In this document: positions 1 through 6,639 of the stretch, in pieces
Position numbering within the stretch: the first letter of the stretch is position 1
Layout of the letters: each line of letters starts with the position of its first letter
Origin: an uncultured Desulfovibrio sp.
GTDB lineage: Bacteria; Desulfobacterota; Desulfovibrionia; Desulfovibrionales; Desulfovibrionaceae
Length of the DNA: 9,823 nt
Assembly (NCBI GenBank): GCA_900555975.1
Contig: USNI01000025.1
Coordinates: 1 to 9,823, forward strand
Direction: 5' to 3'
Program-made: the position numbers and the translations under genes
Notes under the pieces: generated by a model
Seen by the model: only the letters and a program-made list of their open reading frames with translations
Databases searched by the model: none
Told to the model about the DNA's origin: nothing

Positions 1-1
1 C

Positions 2-643
2 ACCCATGAGCACATCGATCACTCGCTCGGCATCATCTGGCTGGTGCGCATGGTCTCTTCGCTCTTTCTGCAGGAAAAGCGCAACGACATTCTGCGCATA
101 CACTGTCATACGCGCCTGTCGGAAAAACTTCGGTCCATCTGCCAGTTCACGCTGAGCGAAAAGCAGTTTGCTCCGGTAGGAACCAGCATCCGCTTCGTTC
201 CCGTCAAAGACGGAGAGCAGCGTTCCATTGCCGGACACACCGTCACATTCTTCAATACGCATTCCCGCAAGACCGAACAGTACGGCTTTCATATGGAAAG
301 TCAGAACGGTCAGCGCATCGTATGCACCGGCGACGAACCGTGTCAGCCTGTCTGCGGCCATTATCTGGAAAGCGCCGACTGGCTTTTTCATGAAGCCTTC
401 TGTACGGACGCCGATACGGATGTCTTCCGACCGCATCTCATAGGACATGGAACCGTCAAGGAAGCCGCCCTGCTGGCCAGAAAACATCATGTGCGCAATA
501 TTGTTCTCTGGCATACCGAGGATCGCACGCCCTCTCCCCTGCGCAGGGAACGCTACGGAGAAGAGGCCCGCAGCGTCTTTCGCGGCGGGGTCCACATCCC
601 AGATGATCTCGACATCATCGACCTGCACGAAACTCCCCGGTAG
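2..643 (+). CDS. MBL-fold metallo-hydrolase, RNase Z-like (5' truncated)
   Basis: This is the C-terminal 213 residues of a metallo-beta-lactamase-superfamily hydrolase whose start lies outside the window. The frame is open from base 2, and its first residues are THEHIDH, the HxHxDH metal-binding signature. A GTG at 44 is therefore not the true start. Other family landmarks are TGD (fragment residues 109-111, metal-bridging Asp), HEAF (130-133, like the HEATF of RNase Z), HGT followed by an Ala-rich helix (149 on, like the RNase Z HST motif) and WHTED (170-174, last metal His). The order and spacing suit the RNase Z/ElaC-like branch, which cleaves tRNA 3' trailers or other phosphodiesters. I cannot separate true RNase Z from a paralogue of unknown substrate, because the C-terminus is short and the exosite region is not evident. 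The gene stands alone on the plus strand and converges on the ABC permease gene. Confidence 0.85.
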   Translation, partial: THEHIDHSLGIIWLVRMVSSLFLQEKRNDILRIHCHTRLSEKLRSICQFTLSEKQFAPVGTSIRFVPVKDGEQRSIAGHTVTFFNTHSRKTEQYGFHMESQNGQRIVCTGDEPCQPVCGHYLESADWLFHEAFCTDADTDVFRPHLIGHGTVKEAALLARKHHVRNIVLWHTEDRTPSPLRRERYGEEARSVFRGGVHIPDDLDIIDLHETPR

Positions 644-663
644 CCGTTGCTCAAAGACATGAA

Positions 664-714
664 CGGCCGGGATACGCCTTTCCATCCTCCGACAGAAGAG
701 GCGTATCCCGGCCG
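664..714. terminator. Long hairpin between convergent genes
   Basis: A perfect 16-bp inverted repeat has arms at 664-679 (CGGCCGGGATACGCCT) and 699-714, with a 19-base loop. It lies between the stop of the MBL gene at 643 and the stop of the opposing permease gene at 753, so it probably serves both directions. No T-run follows either arm directly. On the plus strand a T6 run at 733-738 follows a small ATGC/GCAT hairpin. Termination is inferred from position and stem strength. Confidence 0.6.
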
Positions 715-752
715 GACAGACATGCTCCCGCATTTTTTGCCGCATCTGCGTG

Positions 753-1931
753 TCAGGCGGAACGCAGGAGTTCTCCCGCCGTTTTCCGGCAGGCAAACCA
801 TGCCGGCAGAAAAGCCGCCACACATCCGCATCCTGCCGCCGACAGGGCCATCAGACATTCCCCGGATGAAAGGGAAACCGTAAGTGCCACTCCCGTCTCA
901 GCCTGAATCCACATGCTTGCGGCAGAAGCCATCATGCTGCCGAGTCCGAGTCCGAGAGCGCATCCCGCAAACATGATGCCGGAAACCATGAGCCATACGC
1001 TGACGGCAAGAAAGCCGTGAGACGCTCCGAGAGCACGAAGCAGCGCCATGGCCTTCACGCGCATGGCCACGGCAAAGAATCCCGATACCAGAGCCGCGGC
1101 AAGCGCCGCCGCCTGCGCACCAGAGGCCAGCAGAAGCATGACGTCATGCATCTGCTCCAGCGTACCGAAAAGTCTTGTGAGCACTTCTCCGGAAAATACC
1201 GCCTGCGTATCGTCATCATTCAACGATGTTCGCAGACGATATGCATCGGCAACGGTCACGGGCTTCACCACGACGACGGAGCAGCGCCCGGTTCCGGCTC
1301 CGGCCTCATGCATGTTCCAGAGCGCTTCGATGGGAACCACCACGGCTCTGTCCCAGGGAGTTCCCGTCGCCGGCATACGGCCTACCACACGAAACGCATG
1401 CGCATGGGCATGAACGTCTTTCCCGTCCTCGTCCAGCGCAGCTTCCGCCACACTTCCATGGGATGGCGTGATGCTGTCCCCGATGTTCAAAGGAACGCCT
1501 GCCCCTATCACCGCCTCATCCGTATTGAGAAACATCCGTCCTGATGCCAGGGGACGTTTGCCATCCAGTGTGACGAGTTCCGAAGATGTGCCTGCGATCG
1601 GATACTCGCGCCAGCGATCTCCGAAAGCCAGCGGGGCAGCCCAGCGGATGCCGCCATGGGCCTTCACATTCTCCAGTGTTCCGGCAGGAAGCAGCTCCAG
1701 AGGTTCCGGACGCAGGTACACTGCCCCGAGAACCAGATCAACGGCACTGCCCCTGGCTCCGACAAGAAGATCAAAAGCGTCGGCGGACTGCGCCATGCCG
1801 GCGCGTATGGCCCGCTCCATCATGGAAACCGCCGGACTGAGACTTCCGGCAAAGGCCAGTACCAGAGCAAGCGCCAGCGCGCCGCCCCAGGAACGGCGGA
1901 ATTCACCGCGCAGAAAAAGAAAAGGATTCAT
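753..1931 (-). CDS. FtsX/MacB-type ABC transporter permease with His-rich loop
   Basis: This 392-residue inner-membrane permease has the FtsX/LolC/MacB architecture. A transmembrane helix lies near residues 18-35, followed by a large periplasmic domain (about 36-260) and three C-terminal helices near 265-290, 308-334 and 360-380. RALGAS (299-304) is the usual family motif at the coupling region. The periplasmic domain carries His158 and an alternating His run at 174, 176 and 178, then VVGRMPATGTPWDR (182-195). A His-rich stretch before a TGTPxDR segment recalls, from memory, permeases of metal-associated ABC systems; this is inference. The ATG is preceded by AAAGG at six bases. It is the last gene of the operon with the ATPase (2168-2878) and the secreted CPFC protein (2885-3319), but 236 bases separate it from the ATPase. 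The substrate is unknown: lipoprotein, metal or peptide are all possible. Confidence 0.85.
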   Translation of the reverse strand: MNPFLFLRGEFRRSWGGALALALVLAFAGSLSPAVSMMERAIRAGMAQSADAFDLLVGARGSAVDLVLGAVYLRPEPLELLPAGTLENVKAHGGIRWAAPLAFGDRWREYPIAGTSSELVTLDGKRPLASGRMFLNTDEAVIGAGVPLNIGDSITPSHGSVAEAALDEDGKDVHAHAHAFRVVGRMPATGTPWDRAVVVPIEALWNMHEAGAGTGRCSVVVVKPVTVADAYRLRTSLNDDDTQAVFSGEVLTRLFGTLEQMHDVMLLLASGAQAAALAAALVSGFFAVAMRVKAMALLRALGASHGFLAVSVWLMVSGIMFAGCALGLGLGSMMASAASMWIQAETGVALTVSLSSGECLMALSAAGCGCVAAFLPAWFACRKTAGELLRSA

Positions 1932-2167
1932 AAAAAACCTTTACGAAAGAGATGTCTTCAGAGTTCTGAGCCGATGATGACGCCAGCGCCGAAAGGTGCA
2001 TGCACGCTGCAACCTGTTTCATCCGGAGAAAACGCCCTTCCGGACACATGTCAGAGGCGCCTCGCAGCTTCCGTTCCCTGACCCATGTGCCTGAAGGTCC
2101 AGCTTGCGCAAGAGAAACAACACGTCGCCCGGCAATGCCATGTTTCGTCACACGCCATGCTCTTCCG
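1932..2167 (-). other. 236-base gap inside the ABC operon
   Basis: This stretch separates the ATPase stop from the permease start although both genes should work as one complex. A frame of 39 codons, from the ATG at 2020-2022 to a stop at 1903-1905, overlaps the permease start but has no good ribosome-binding site and no recognisable protein character. A short CCGGA/TCCGG hairpin lies around 2022-2044. I see no promoter or gene I can support. Confidence 0.4.
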
Positions 2168-2878
2168 CTATTTCGGCTTGAGATCCTCATCCAGGCCGGA
2201 AAGCAGCCTCCCGCGTTCCAGACGAAAACGTCTGTCCATTCTCCCGTGCAGCACCTGTTCATGCGTCACGACCAGAAGCGTACAGCCTTCCGATCGCGCG
2301 AGATCCACAAGCTCATCGGTGACAAGCTGTGCATTGCTGCGGTCGAGACTGGCCGTCGGCTCGTCGGCAAGCAGCACTGAGGGACGGAACAGCACGGCTC
2401 TGGCCATGGCCACGCGCTGCTGCTCGCCGCGGGAGAAGACCCCCGTGGGGACGTCTGTCCGGCGTATGCCGAGTCTCCGAAGCAGGTCCCGTGCCCGGAT
2501 CTGCAGCTCCGCCGGGATGGAAAAATGGCGGAACGTCGCCGGAAGAAGCACGTTTTCCAGAGCTGAAAGATGGGGAAAAAGTTGAAAATCCTGAAAAATC
2601 ATGCCGACATGACTGCCTCTCCAGGCATCTCTCCGCCCTTCCGGCATGGTTATGAGATCGTCCTTGCCCCAGCGAAGTTCACAGCCCTGGCAGACATCGG
2701 GAAGTACCAGCCCGCAGAGCAGATTGAGCAAAGAGGTCTTGCCGGATCCGGAGTCTCCGTAAATACCTGCCAGGGTACCTCCGGGAAGAAAAAGTTCAGG
2801 GATGTCGAGTACACGACGCGTACTCTCTCCATCCTGAACGCTGTAGCGGACATTCCGCAGATGAAGATCGTTTTCCAT
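2168..2878 (-). CDS. ABC transporter ATP-binding protein, LolD/MacB family
   Basis: This 236-residue cytoplasmic ATPase would power the FtsX-type permease downstream. All nucleotide-binding motifs are visible: Walker A GDSGSGKTS (41-49), Q-loop Gln96 in FQDFQLFPH, a signature of FSRGEQQ (148-154), Walker B LLADE (169-173), D-loop SLD (177-179) and switch His206 in VVTHE. The signature has Arg in place of the usual first Gly of LSGGQ and Glu before the Gln, variants seen in this family. Length and motif spacing fit LolD/MacB-type mechanotransmission transporters rather than importers with a classical binding protein. The ATG lies seven bases from the upstream stop, which suggests translational coupling; the ribosome-binding site is weak. 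The substrate cannot be read from the ATPase. Confidence 0.92.
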   Translation of the reverse strand: MENDLHLRNVRYSVQDGESTRRVLDIPELFLPGGTLAGIYGDSGSGKTSLLNLLCGLVLPDVCQGCELRWGKDDLITMPEGRRDAWRGSHVGMIFQDFQLFPHLSALENVLLPATFRHFSIPAELQIRARDLLRRLGIRRTDVPTGVFSRGEQQRVAMARAVLFRPSVLLADEPTASLDRSNAQLVTDELVDLARSEGCTLLVVTHEQVLHGRMDRRFRLERGRLLSGLDEDLKPK

Positions 2879-2884
2879 GGGTTC

Positions 2885-3319
2885 TCACAGCTTGTGGAAG
2901 GTGGCATTGCGCAGGCGGAGCTGACTCACAAAACCGGTATGCTCATCCGTCCACGACCCGATTTCCAGATCGCCCTCCACCTCAATGACGGCGTTGTTCT
3001 GCACGAAACGCTGCTTTTCTGAAAGATAGACGACCATAATGTTGTCCGGCCAGTCGGAATCAGACTGACAGAACGGACAAAGGGCCACGGGTTCACGGGT
3101 CAGGACGAAGAAATCCGCATCGGCCTTCAGCGGTGGAGCCATAAAGCCGCGGATGACGACATGCCGTCCTTCAAAGGACAGCACCTTATCGGAAAAGCGC
3201 AGTCCCAGGGCGCCTCCGCCGCTGTACAGTTCATCAAAGCTCAGACGGTTTTCCGAAGCCGCCCATGCTCCCTGCACACCAAGCAGAAGACAAAGCAGCG
3301 CAGTCAGCCAGATTTTCAT
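2885..3319 (-). CDS. Secreted CPFC-motif protein, first gene of the ABC operon
   Basis: This 144-residue protein has a clear Sec signal peptide (MKIW, a Leu-rich core, cleavage near AWA at residues 18-20), so it should be periplasmic. The mature part is beta-rich, and VVIRGFMAPP (54-63) looks like the first strands of an OB-like fold as in DUF3299-type proteins. CPFC at 81-84 followed by QSDSDWPD is a CxxC pair that could bind metal or cycle redox. No Lys-Cys lipobox is seen. It leads the operon and sits six bases from the ABC ATPase gene, so a role as periplasmic partner of the transporter is likely. I do not recognise a named family with certainty, and the DUF3299-like call is tentative. 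The ATG has only a weak GGAAA upstream, but the signal peptide fixes the start. Confidence 0.75.
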   Translation of the reverse strand: MKIWLTALLCLLLGVQGAWAASENRLSFDELYSGGGALGLRFSDKVLSFEGRHVVIRGFMAPPLKADADFFVLTREPVALCPFCQSDSDWPDNIMVVYLSEKQRFVQNNAVIEVEGDLEIGSWTDEHTGFVSQLRLRNATFHKL

Positions 3320-3355
3320 ATCGATTTCCGTTGCAGACAGTGTTCAAAGAATGAT

Positions 3356-3401
3356 GCAGATCCGGTGCGGGCGGATGCTCCTCCTGACGATGCGGATCTG
3401 C
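3356..3401. repeat. 9-bp inverted repeat upstream of the ABC operon
   Basis: The arms are GCAGATCCG (3356-3364) and CGGATCTGC (3393-3401), with 28 bases between. It lies in the only non-coding stretch upstream of the CPFC protein gene, just past the alkaline phosphatase terminator. It could be an operator or part of a leader structure. No clear -35/-10 pair was found next to it. Confidence 0.35.
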
Positions 3402-3410
3402 CGGAGGCTT

Positions 3411-3444
3411 CACAAAAGGCGCCCCGACCATTCGGAGCGCCCTG
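3411..3444 (-). terminator. Rho-independent terminator of the alkaline phosphatase gene
   Basis: On the minus strand GGCGCTCCGA and TCGGGGCGCC (plus coordinates 3432-3441 and 3418-3427) form a 10-bp GC-rich stem with one G-T wobble and the loop ATGG. The stem is followed by TTTTGTG. It begins about 45 bases past the stop of the phosphatase gene and separates that gene from the ABC operon. Confidence 0.85.
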
Positions 3445-3489
3445 CCGTCATGGAAAAGAAGTCAGATGCCTTCCTTTCCCCATCCGTCA

Positions 3490-5226
3490 TTACTTGCCGA
3501 GGGCAAGAGCCTCAGCCATGATGCGGAAGATTTCCGTGCTGTTCATGAAGCCGTGAATCTGGTCGGCGTTCGGTCCTCTTGCTCCCACCACCAGGTCGTC
3601 GATGGCATGCACGCCCGTGGATTCCGTACGGGGAAGGTTGCCGGGCACGAACTGAGCGCCGGGAACATCCTTGTAGGCGGCGTTGGCAATGTAATGGCCG
3701 TTCTCATCCTTCACTGCGGGAACAAAGGGGCCGTCGAGCTTGGGACGATAGGTCTCGTAGTGGTCGGGATAGTTGCCGATGAAGGCCGCCAGACGCTTCG
3801 ACACATTCACGCTGTCGGGATAGCCGTCGCCGTCGGCATCCTTGTAGTTGGGGTAACCTGCGGCTGCATAGATGCCCACCTTGTCACGCATCAGCTCGCC
3901 GGGCAGATTGTCATCCACGGTACCTATGATGCTGAGAGCGTGAGTATGGTCGCCGGTGACGATGAGCAACGTGTCGGGATTGGCATCGCAGAAAGCCTGC
4001 GCCTGCGCCACGACCTTATCAAACATGATGGTATCGTAGATGGCCCGCTCCCAGTCCAGAGGATGCGTGTACTTGTCCACGAGACCGGCTTCCAGCATGA
4101 GGAAGAAACCGTTGGGATTCTTGGAAAGTACCTTGAGCGCGGCGCTCATGGAGTCCGTGAGATCGGGCTGATCCGGGAACTTGGACACCGTGCCCTTCTT
4201 CAGCTGCTTGCGGTCGAGCGCACCGTCGAGGTTACCGGTATGGAACAGGCCGAGCAGACGATCGGGAGTGTTCTTCATCACCTCCGTCAGCTCGGTACGC
4301 GTGGTGGCAAGGGTGTAGCCGGCCTTGCGGAAGTCCTCTACGTAGTCCTTCTCGTCCTTACGCTTGGAGCCTGGAACCGTGCGGGGCAGAAAATACGCGG
4401 AACCGCCGCCTATGAGCACTTCAGGACGGATATCGGCGAACATGCCCACGATGGCTGCCTTCTCCGAACGCAGACGCGTATGCGATACCACTGCGGCGGG
4501 GGTGGCGTCTTCGATTTCCGCGTCGGACACGATGCCGATGGACTTGTTCGTCTTGCGGCGCAAAAGTTCAGCAATGGTTTCCTGGCGGGGATCGTCAAAG
4601 GGATCCTTGGTGCGGTCGGCGTACACTCCGATGGCGTTCACGCTGGATTTGTGGCCGGTCATGTAGGCGGAAGCAGTGTTCGCAGAGTCGGCGGCAATGG
4701 AATCCACGCTGCAGGTCCCGAGCATACCGGTATAGGGGAGCGTGTCCATCGAAAGATAGCCGTTGTACATGCCGTTGGTCACACCCTTGGAAAGAAGACG
4801 GGCGCCGGTACGATGCCCCATGCTCAGACCGTCGGCAATAAGCAGGATGACGTTCTTGGCGCTGGCCTCGGACGGAGTGCCGTATACATCCCAGTTCGCA
4901 GACGACTCTTCCTTGCCGTCCTTTACCGTAACGGCATATTTTCCTGGTTTAAGAGAAACATTGCGCAAAATGACGGCCGAACCTTTGCCTTCCTCATTTT
5001 TGATGAATTCAGGACTCGCCCCGAATACGTCGGCAACGCTTTTTCCGTTGATCCGCACGTCAATGTCAGTCTGACTGAGTTCCCGATCGAACTCCACCTT
5101 GAAGTCAAACTTCGAAGTAGCAAGAAACCGTGCGGTATCTACGGGATAAATGGCCGGTACGGCCTCGGCCGGCGCGGCCAGAAGCGCCATGCCCAAACAA
5201 AGCGGCATCATCACGGTAGCTTTCAT
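3490..5226 (-). CDS. Secreted alkaline phosphatase, PhoA type
   Basis: This 578-residue periplasmic phosphomonoesterase releases phosphate from organic esters. Starting at the ATG at 5224-5226 gives GGAGG five bases upstream and a Sec signal peptide (1-22, ending PAEA); the ATG four codons earlier lacks this fit. Residues about 26-120 form a beta-rich extra N-terminal domain absent from E. coli PhoA. The catalytic domain then shows LIADG (Asp132, metal), ADSANTASA (nucleophile Ser181), EDATPAA (239-245, Asp240 and Thr242 at the Mg site), LEAGLVDKYTH (Glu379, Asp384, Lys385, His388), VTGDHTH (Asp426, His427) and TGVH (His540). The full two-zinc, one-magnesium set is therefore present. An acidic DADGDGYPD insert (463-471) resembles a calcium loop. 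The gene is monocistronic, with a terminator and Pho-like repeats. Confidence 0.95.
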   Translation of the reverse strand: MKATVMMPLCLGMALLAAPAEAVPAIYPVDTARFLATSKFDFKVEFDRELSQTDIDVRINGKSVADVFGASPEFIKNEEGKGSAVILRNVSLKPGKYAVTVKDGKEESSANWDVYGTPSEASAKNVILLIADGLSMGHRTGARLLSKGVTNGMYNGYLSMDTLPYTGMLGTCSVDSIAADSANTASAYMTGHKSSVNAIGVYADRTKDPFDDPRQETIAELLRRKTNKSIGIVSDAEIEDATPAAVVSHTRLRSEKAAIVGMFADIRPEVLIGGGSAYFLPRTVPGSKRKDEKDYVEDFRKAGYTLATTRTELTEVMKNTPDRLLGLFHTGNLDGALDRKQLKKGTVSKFPDQPDLTDSMSAALKVLSKNPNGFFLMLEAGLVDKYTHPLDWERAIYDTIMFDKVVAQAQAFCDANPDTLLIVTGDHTHALSIIGTVDDNLPGELMRDKVGIYAAAGYPNYKDADGDGYPDSVNVSKRLAAFIGNYPDHYETYRPKLDGPFVPAVKDENGHYIANAAYKDVPGAQFVPGNLPRTESTGVHAIDDLVVGARGPNADQIHGFMNSTEIFRIMAEALALGK

Positions 5227-5258
5227 GACATCCTCCATAATGGTTTTCAGCTGTCGCC

Positions 5259-5313
5259 ACTATGACCGGCTCCTGTGTAGAGTCTGTGAAGACGCCATAA
5301 ATTCTTTATGAAG
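5259..5313 (-). promoter_or_regulatory. Candidate PhoB-box array and -10 of the alkaline phosphatase promoter
   Basis: On the plus strand, 7-mers TGTGTAG (5274), TGTGAAG (5285), CATAAAT (5296) and TATGAAG (5307) start exactly 11 bases apart. Read on the minus strand they are CTTCATA, ATTTATG, CTTCACA and CTACACA, each followed by four bases, the layout of PhoB direct repeats (CTGTCAT-like units every 11 bp). A -10-like CATAGT lies downstream (plus 5259-5264) at a spacing suited to an activator replacing the -35. Each unit is degenerate, so the phasing and the downstream phosphatase carry the call. Confidence 0.5.
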
Positions 5314-5537
5314 AAAGACAACGCCGGTATGAAGCAGCCTTCTCTCGCAGGTAAAGGAAACGGGACCGCTTCCTGTGATGATGCCTGCCGGACATTCACG
5401 CCGATCGGAAAGAAAAAAACAAGTCCTCCTTTATCCCCGGTTCATGGCGACAGTCTCGCCGGTCACCCCCTCAGGACAATGTTCAGGCGACCTGCCGTGC
5501 TCCGGCAAGATACAGCTGTAAAACTTGTATCTTTATT

Positions 5538-5580
5538 AAAAACGACAACGGATCCGCCCATAAGATGAACGAATCCGTTT
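5538..5580 (-). terminator. Terminator of the ompH-like/DUF3467 genes
   Basis: On the minus strand AACGGATTCG and CGGATCCGTT (plus 5570-5579 and 5547-5556) form a 10-bp stem with one T-G wobble and a 13-base loop. GTCG and then TTTTT follow. It begins about 33 bases past the DUF3467 stop. Confidence 0.7.
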
Positions 5581-5612
5581 CCATTTCTTTCCTTTACGGA
5601 AGAAAAAACATG

Positions 5613-5903
5613 CTATTTCTTTTCGCCGGACTCAGCCCTGCCATAGCGTTCTTCATACACCTGAAGCGTCCGGGACAGCGTGGCCATAAGACGTCCTGCG
5701 CTCTGAGGCGTCATGGCCAGACGATCCTGCATGTCCACCACCAGCGTTCCGGCAAAGGCCTCATCCGCTGACGGTTCCATATGGCTTACACCACAGGTCA
5801 GTATGATTTCCCCCTCGGCAAAACGAGCCTGAAACGCATTCGCATAGGAGGTATGTACGCCGGCTGCTTCAACGCGCAGCCCTATCTTCTTATCTTCCGA
5901 CAT
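5613..5903 (-). CDS. DUF3467-family small protein
   Basis: This 96-residue protein has no signal peptide or membrane segment. YANAF (20-24) near the N-terminus, followed by a strand-rich stretch (FAEGEIILTCGV), then a LAMTPQSAGRL segment and a C-terminal helix ending VYEERYG, matches the layout I know for DUF3467: a YANxF motif, a phosphate-loop-free beta core and a YExxYG-like tail. The family's function is unknown to me. The ATG at 5901-5903 is chosen because GGGAG lies six bases upstream; an extension to 5948 adds 15 residues without such a site. It follows the ompH-like gene by 108 bases on the same strand and is followed by a terminator, so the two are probably co-transcribed, although a separate promoter in the gap cannot be excluded. 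Confidence 0.8.
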   Translation of the reverse strand: MSEDKKIGLRVEAAGVHTSYANAFQARFAEGEIILTCGVSHMEPSADEAFAGTLVVDMQDRLAMTPQSAGRLMATLSRTLQVYEERYGRAESGEKK

Positions 5904-6011
5904 GACATTCTCCCGTCTTTCTGCCCTTCCGGACATATGTTCTCTCAAGAAACGCCCGTGCTGCAGTCTTTTCGTCCTTTCTGCGGGCGTACTACGACTC
6001 CGGCATGAAGA

Positions 6012-6512
6012 CTATTTCTTCTTTGTATCCTTAATGGTCACGGTGGGAAGATCGGCAAACTTCACCTTGCGCTTGTTCACAGCGGAAAGAATGGTATTGG
6101 TATAGTCCGCCTTATCAAAATCACCGGTAATGACCACACTGCGCGGAATCACGAGCATGACGCCGTTCTTCTTGCGCCACTTTTCGATTTCATCCACCAC
6201 CACGGCGTTCACAGCGCGCATGGCGCTCTGCCGCTCCACTTCCATCTGACGGTTCAGCACGGAAAGACCGTCGGCATATATCTTGTTGCGCTCCGATTCG
6301 GGATCTTTTTCATGAGCCTTGCGCAGATCGTCAAAGCCCTTCTGAAGCACCTTCCGCACTTCTTCCAGGTGAGCTGATGCCGCCTTTCCAGGGACAGATT
6401 CCGCCATGATTCTCTGCATGTCCACCGAAACGACCGCAGGCGCAGCCATGCAGACGGACGAGGAAAGGACATACATGACGACCGCCAGAAAAAGAAATGA
6501 AATCTTGTGCAT
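6012..6512 (-). CDS. OmpH/Skp-family periplasmic chaperone-like protein
   Basis: This 166-residue protein has a Sec signal peptide (MHKI, hydrophobic core, cleavage near CMA at 21-23). The mature part opens with VVSVDMQRIM (27-36), the typical first strand of OmpH/Skp proteins. A long charged helical region (about 45-120, rich in Glu, Lys, Arg and Gln) follows, with a short strand-forming end (VMLVIPRSVVI). Skp proteins hold unfolded outer-membrane proteins in the periplasm, usually as trimers with coiled-coil arms. The chosen ATG gives a clean signal peptide and a G-rich GGGGG just upstream; a frame extension to 6584 would add 24 residues before the signal and is rejected. Here it is not beside bamA or lpxD, its common neighbours in other bacteria, so it may be a second or specialised paralogue. 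It is followed by the DUF3467 gene. Confidence 0.85.
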   Translation of the reverse strand: MHKISFLFLAVVMYVLSSSVCMAAPAVVSVDMQRIMAESVPGKAASAHLEEVRKVLQKGFDDLRKAHEKDPESERNKIYADGLSVLNRQMEVERQSAMRAVNAVVVDEIEKWRKKNGVMLVIPRSVVITGDFDKADYTNTILSAVNKRKVKFADLPTVTIKDTKKK

Positions 6513-6541
6513 AATTCCCCCGGAATACTCCTGTTTCCGAT

Positions 6542-6563
6542 TTGATGCCTGTCTTGATGCCTG
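6542..6563. repeat. Short direct repeat in the ompH-like leader
   Basis: TTGATGCCTG occurs at 6542-6551 and again at 6554-6563, in the untranslated leader between the predicted promoter and the start of the ompH-like gene. On the transcribed strand this gives two CAGGCATCAA copies 12 bases apart. No function is assigned. Confidence 0.6.
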
Positions 6564-6610
6564 CATGCCGACCGGATACGTCATATCCGCATCAGATGCA
6601 CATGTCTGTA

Positions 6611-6639
6611 AATATATACCAGCCTGTTGTCATCTGCAA
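6611..6639 (-). promoter_or_regulatory. Sigma-70-type promoter of the ompH-like gene
   Basis: On the minus strand TTGCAG (plus 6634-6639) and TATATT (plus 6611-6616) are separated by 17 bases. They match the sigma-70 consensus at four and five of six positions. The expected start near 6604 would leave a leader of about 90 bases before the ATG at 6512. Confidence 0.6.

Larger units (their letters stand above)
5239..5612. other. Non-coding region between the DUF3467 gene and the alkaline phosphatase gene
   Basis: These 374 bases hold no gene I can support. On the minus strand they contain, in order of transcription, the terminator of the DUF3467 gene (5538-5580), an 8-bp inverted repeat (AAGATACA 5507-5514, TGTATCTT 5526-5533), about 190 bases with nothing recognised and the phosphatase promoter with its 11-bp-phased repeats (5259-5313). 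Plus-strand frames here lack ribosome-binding sites and protein character. Confidence 0.6.

Noticed and set aside
664..714. Possible relation between this hairpin and the one at 7238-7272, which share GGGATAC and GTATCCC.
   Set aside because: The shared part is only seven bases, and both are ordinary terminator-like stems, so a mobile repeat family is not supported.
1903..2262. A 119-codon minus-strand frame in the ATPase-permease gap.
   Set aside because: It overlaps both flanking genes, has no ribosome-binding site and gives a protein of no recognisable type.
3466..5265. A 599-codon open frame on the plus strand opposite the alkaline phosphatase gene.
   Set aside because: It mirrors the phosphatase codons in a GC-rich gene. 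The opposite strand encodes a protein with every catalytic residue, and the mirror protein has no recognisable family features or ribosome-binding site.
5507..5533. An 8-bp inverted repeat AAGATACA/TGTATCTT as a second terminator.
   Set aside because: It has no T-run in the needed direction and follows a better terminator. It is listed only as part of the non-coding region.
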